Shown here piece after piece: positions 7,277 to 9,557 of a stretch of DNA of 9,557 nucleotides. How positions within the stretch are numbered: position 1 is the first letter of the stretch; each line of letters starts with the position of its first letter. The DNA comes from JALXCG01 sp026991065 [NCBI: Gemmatimonadota bacterium] (lineage in GTDB: Bacteria > GCA-2686955), in contig JALXCG010000894.1 in assembly GCA_026991065.1 (NCBI GenBank), positions 1-9,557 of the forward strand. The letters are read 5' to 3'. The notes beneath the pieces were generated by a model that was not told the DNA's origin, did no database searches, and was given only the letters and a program-made list of their open reading frames with translations. The position numbers and the translations under genes were made by a program.

Positions 7277-7968
7277 TCGTCTTGGGAATCGAAGCTTCTG
7301 GTGGCGTCAGCGGTGCGGCTTTGTGGACCGAGGAGCAGGGAATGAGTTCGGTGGCGCTTGCCGGACGCGGGCGCCACGCGCGCAATGTCGCGGATGCGAT
7401 TCAGGCGCTTCTTGCCACGCTCGAGGTGGAGCCCGAAGCGATCGACCTGGTTGCGGTGGGGCGTGGGCCCGGGGCGTTTACCGGTCTGCGGGTGGGCATG
7501 GGGGTGGCCAAGGGGTTCGCGATGGGGCGGAACCTGCCCCTGGTGGCGGTCTCTTCGCTGGCGGCGATGGCGGCACCCGCGTGTGTGGAAGGAACCGTGG
7601 TGCTCGCGGCCGGGGACGCGCGCCGCAGCGAGATTTTCGGTGCGCTCTATGTCGTCGATCCCACCGGGGAGATACCAGTCGCCATCAGTGAGGAAGCTGC
7701 GATTCCGCTCACCGGTCTCGCGGCCTGGGTGGGCCAGCGGCTGCCTTCGAATCTACCCCTTTACATCGCTGGTGACGGAGCGGAAAAGGCCGCACAAGCC
7801 CTGGTTGAAGGAGGCGTGGCGGCGGCGCGCTTGGCCGCGCCGGACGCGCGCCGCTCGGCACAGCCGGCTGTGGTCGCCAGGCTCGGGCTGGAGCGGTTCC
7901 GCCGCGACGGACCCGATGATGCGGCTGCTCTGGACCCGGTCTACATCCGCCCTGGTGTGGGCGGCTAG
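7273..7968 (+). CDS. tsaB: tRNA t6A biosynthesis protein TsaB (YeaZ)
   Basis: A 231-residue protein, the same length as Escherichia coli TsaB. It starts with the ASKHA-fold strand 'IVLGIEAS', has the family signature 'GPGAFTGLRVG' at 65-75, 'DARRSEIFGALY' at 115-126 and a C-terminal 'LDPVYIRP'. TsaB is a non-catalytic paralogue of TsaD and forms the TsaB-TsaD heterodimer needed for t6A modification of tRNA. The GTG start at 7273 overlaps the tsaE stop by 4 bases (GTGA). The gene ends in TAG at 7966-7968, whose last base is the first base of the rimI GTG. The tsaE-tsaB-rimI order is a common bacterial arrangement and supports all three calls. Confidence 0.95.
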   Translation: MIVLGIEASGGVSGAALWTEEQGMSSVALAGRGRHARNVADAIQALLATLEVEPEAIDLVAVGRGPGAFTGLRVGMGVAKGFAMGRNLPLVAVSSLAAMAAPACVEGTVVLAAGDARRSEIFGALYVVDPTGEIPVAISEEAAIPLTGLAAWVGQRLPSNLPLYIAGDGAEKAAQALVEGGVAAARLAAPDARRSAQPAVVARLGLERFRRDGPDDAAALDPVYIRPGVGG

Positions 7969-8465
7969 TGCTTCCCGTGCGCTGGGCAGTTGCCGCTGAT
8001 TTGCCATCGGTGGTTGCGCTCGAAGAGCAGATTTTTCCGGACCCGTGGTGTGAAGCCGCACTGGCGGATGCGATTGCCGGTCGCAACATGCTGGTGGCCG
8101 GCAAGAGCGGGTCACCCGTGCGTGGTTACCTCGTCTTCAGTTGCGTCGGCCCACACTTGCACCTGGAGAACCTCGCGGTCGCGCGTTCATGGCGGCGGCG
8201 GGGTCTCGGGCGGCGTTTGCTTGAATCTGGGTTGGAAGTGGGGCGGGCCGCTGCCCTGGTCACGGCGACTTTGGAAGTCCAGGCTTCCAATTTCGGTGCC
8301 CGCGCGCTGTATACTGCGGCCGGGTTCACCGCCACCGGTCGTTTGCCCGGGTATTACCGTGTCAATGCCGCCGGATTGCGGGCGGACGCCATCGTCTACC
8401 AACGCGATCTTCGGCTTGGCCCAACGCCGGATTCGTCGCAAGCGCAAGGAGACTTGAAGTCATGA
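7968..8465 (+). CDS. rimI: Ribosomal protein S18 alanine N-acetyltransferase RimI (GNAT family)
   Basis: A 165-residue GNAT acetyltransferase starting at GTG 7968, which overlaps the tsaB stop by one base (TAGTG). RimI-type features: 'IFPDPW' near 22-27, 'LHLENLAVARSWRRRGLGRRLL' spanning 64-85 with the acetyl-CoA pyrophosphate loop RRRGLG (76-81), 'LEVQASNFGARALYTAAGF' (102-120), and 'GYYRVNAAGLRADAIVY' near the end. Glu103 and Tyr115 match the residues reported as catalytic in enterobacterial RimI, even by number. The family acetylates the N-terminal alanine of ribosomal protein S18. It is somewhat longer than the roughly 148-residue enterobacterial protein, owing to a polar tail of about 17 residues. 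The end of that tail encodes the ribosome binding site of the next gene. Family and context give strong support; substrate specificity is inferred. Confidence 0.92.
   Translation: MLPVRWAVAADLPSVVALEEQIFPDPWCEAALADAIAGRNMLVAGKSGSPVRGYLVFSCVGPHLHLENLAVARSWRRRGLGRRLLESGLEVGRAAALVTATLEVQASNFGARALYTAAGFTATGRLPGYYRVNAAGLRADAIVYQRDLRLGPTPDSSQAQGDLKS
8446..8451 (+). promoter_or_regulatory. Shine-Dalgarno AAGGAG for the metallopeptidase gene
   Basis: AAGGAG lies 10 bases before the ATG at 8462, inside the 3' end of rimI. It is the strongest ribosome binding site seen in the window and supports the ATG at 8462 as the start, despite the long 30-residue leader it puts before the hydrophobic core of the signal peptide. 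Confidence 0.6.
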
Positions 8466-9557
8466 CTTACACTGGGGCTCGCGCGGCTGCCAGCGTTTTG
8501 GAGCCACGCAGGCGTGTCGCGGCTTGTAGCCGTGGACGAAGTTTTACCGGCAGGCTCCTGGCTTGGATTGTGCTCGCCCTTGCCGGGTCCGGAGCGGCTT
8601 TCGCCGGCACGTCGCAGTCCCCGACCGGAGCGATGGTCGATGCGACCCGAATCATTGAGCGGGGGATGGGGGGGCGAAATCGCGTTGCCGATATCTTGGA
8701 TGCTTGGCGCAGGAGTCCGCACGCGGCGATGACCGCGGAAGGGCGCTGCGGCGCATTCTCCGAGCCCGGCATGAGTGAGACATTCAACATCTTTGATCTC
8801 ACCAATTTCGATGATCTCGGAGGAATTGACGTGGAGTGCACGCAAGTGCGCTTGACCGATCACGCCTACATCTATGTGCAAACCGACTTGTGGGGCGGAA
8901 GCCTGATCAACGATGCGGTGATCGATTCCTTCGTTACCCTCTTCGAAGTGTCGACACCGGCGGTTGCCGATCCTCCCTATGTTTATCCGTCAATCGATCC
9001 GGCGATTGGGGTTCTTGACATTCTCGACACGTATCTTTGGCCGTTTCCCGACTCCACCGAGCCCGAGGATGCGGATGGGCGGGACCCGATATTCATCGTT
9101 TTTGTCGATATTCCGGACAGTTACCGCCGGCCGGGCGACCTTGCGGTCAATGGTTACTTCTCGTCGGTCAACGAGTTGTGTGCTGACGAATTCAATCGCA
9201 ACTATCGCTCCTATATCGCCAAAGGCCTGCGCAGCAATGAGCGTGAAATGCTGGTGCTTGATATCGACCCCTCCCTGGGCCCGGGGTTTCGCGACATCGT
9301 GCGCGGAGTGCCGGCGCACGAGTTGCAGCACCTTCTTCACTGGTTTGCCGACGATCGGGAGTCCACATGGTTGGACGAGGGTTACGCGGACCTGGCCGCT
9401 GCCATGGTGGGATTCCCCGCGGTAGGGCACTACAACGCGTTTCTGGATGATCATGACAAGACTTCGCTCGCCCGTTGGGATCAGTTGCAGGAGGACTATG
9501 GTCACTCCGGGCTTTTTGCCCGCTACCTGGCCGATCATTCGGCGTTCGGGGCGGCCA
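8462..9557 (+). CDS. Secreted gluzincin-type metallopeptidase (HExxH; M30/M6-like), 3' end outside window
   Basis: An open frame of 365 codons with no stop before the window edge. A basic N-region is followed by a hydrophobic core (31-47) and a likely signal peptidase site at AFA|GT (48/49), so the product should be exported. A mostly beta region follows (about 105-165). Then comes a stretch resembling the pre-catalytic part of hyicolysin-like and immune-inhibitor-A-like peptidases: 'DGRDPIFIVFVDIPD' (205-219), 'NGYFSS', and 'SNEREMLVLDID' (258-269). The catalytic motif is 'PAHELQHLLHW' with zinc ligands His286 and His290 and general base Glu287. 'WLDEGYADLA' supplies Glu306 as the probable third ligand, making it a gluzincin. 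Cys96, Cys126 and Cys240 could form a disulfide. ATG 8462 overlaps the rimI stop by 4 bases and has AAGGAG upstream. The exact MEROPS family and the C-terminal domains, including any sorting signal, cannot be judged here. Confidence 0.8.
   Translation, partial: MTYTGARAAASVLEPRRRVAACSRGRSFTGRLLAWIVLALAGSGAAFAGTSQSPTGAMVDATRIIERGMGGRNRVADILDAWRRSPHAAMTAEGRCGAFSEPGMSETFNIFDLTNFDDLGGIDVECTQVRLTDHAYIYVQTDLWGGSLINDAVIDSFVTLFEVSTPAVADPPYVYPSIDPAIGVLDILDTYLWPFPDSTEPEDADGRDPIFIVFVDIPDSYRRPGDLAVNGYFSSVNELCADEFNRNYRSYIAKGLRSNEREMLVLDIDPSLGPGFRDIVRGVPAHELQHLLHWFADDRESTWLDEGYADLAAAMVGFPAVGHYNAFLDDHDKTSLARWDQLQEDYGHSGLFARYLADHSAFGAA

Noticed and set aside
8510-8535. Tat signal in the Arg-rich leader of the metallopeptidase
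   Set aside because: There are three Arg in a row (residues 16-18), but the S/T-RRxFLK consensus is not met and the hydrophobic core is over ten residues away; an ordinary Sec signal is more likely.
8668-8674. Run of seven G near the start of the peptidase gene (another at 2445-2451 in tamB) as phase-variation tracts
   Set aside because: Seven G is short for slippage switching and unsurprising in DNA this rich in G and C. Both frames are intact, and there is no sign of an alternative off-frame product.
8964-9425. Alternative + strand frame inside the metallopeptidase gene
   Set aside because: Ser/Arg/Thr-rich with no motif; the overlapping frame from 8462 encodes a signal peptide and HELQH zinc site.
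8990-9538. Antisense frame of 182 codons opposite the metallopeptidase
   Set aside because: No motif or credible start context; the + strand peptidase reading explains this region.

Overview
The window is one tightly packed, GC-rich bacterial gene cluster, all on the + strand. It reads: the end of an Omp85 outer-membrane protein, TamB, a membrane sensor histidine kinase, a PorX-type response regulator carrying a PglZ domain, TsaE, TsaB, RimI, and the first 365 codons of a secreted metallopeptidase that runs off the right edge. No RNA gene, mobile element, CRISPR array or terminator was seen. The only non-coding stretch between genes is 30 bases (5229-5258).

Organism: a diderm bacterium, shown by the Omp85 beta-signal and TamB. 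The PorX-type regulator (receiver, helical linker, alkaline-phosphatase-like PglZ domain) and a kinase with an 'AHQLGTPLS' phosphoacceptor box are typical of Bacteroidota and relatives. The high GC and GTG starts do not fit typical Bacteroidota. A GC-rich lineage of the wider FCB group (for example Eisenbacteria-, Latescibacteria- or Krumholzibacteria-like) is my best inference, but the sequence alone does not settle it.

Layout: (i) 2-4017, envelope biogenesis: Omp85 barrel plus TamB, an inner-membrane-anchored bridge that works with Omp85 proteins. (ii) 4017-6806, a two-component pair: a two-TM kinase and a PorX-like regulator with no DNA-binding domain but a complete set of candidate metal and catalytic residues. 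In Bacteroidota PorX/PorY control type IX secretion. (iii) 6803-8465, tsaE-tsaB-rimI, the usual neighbourhood for tRNA t6A modification plus ribosomal-protein acetylation. (iv) 8462-9557, a secreted HELQH metallopeptidase with a signal peptide and a likely glutamate third zinc ligand.

Six of the seven gene junctions are 1- or 4-base overlaps (TGATG, ATGA, GTGA, TAGTG), which suggests one long transcript with translational coupling. The promoter would lie left of the window. The most interesting points are the physical linkage of a kinase to a PorX-like regulator (the two are unlinked in Porphyromonas gingivalis) and a secreted protease co-transcribed with this envelope and signalling set.
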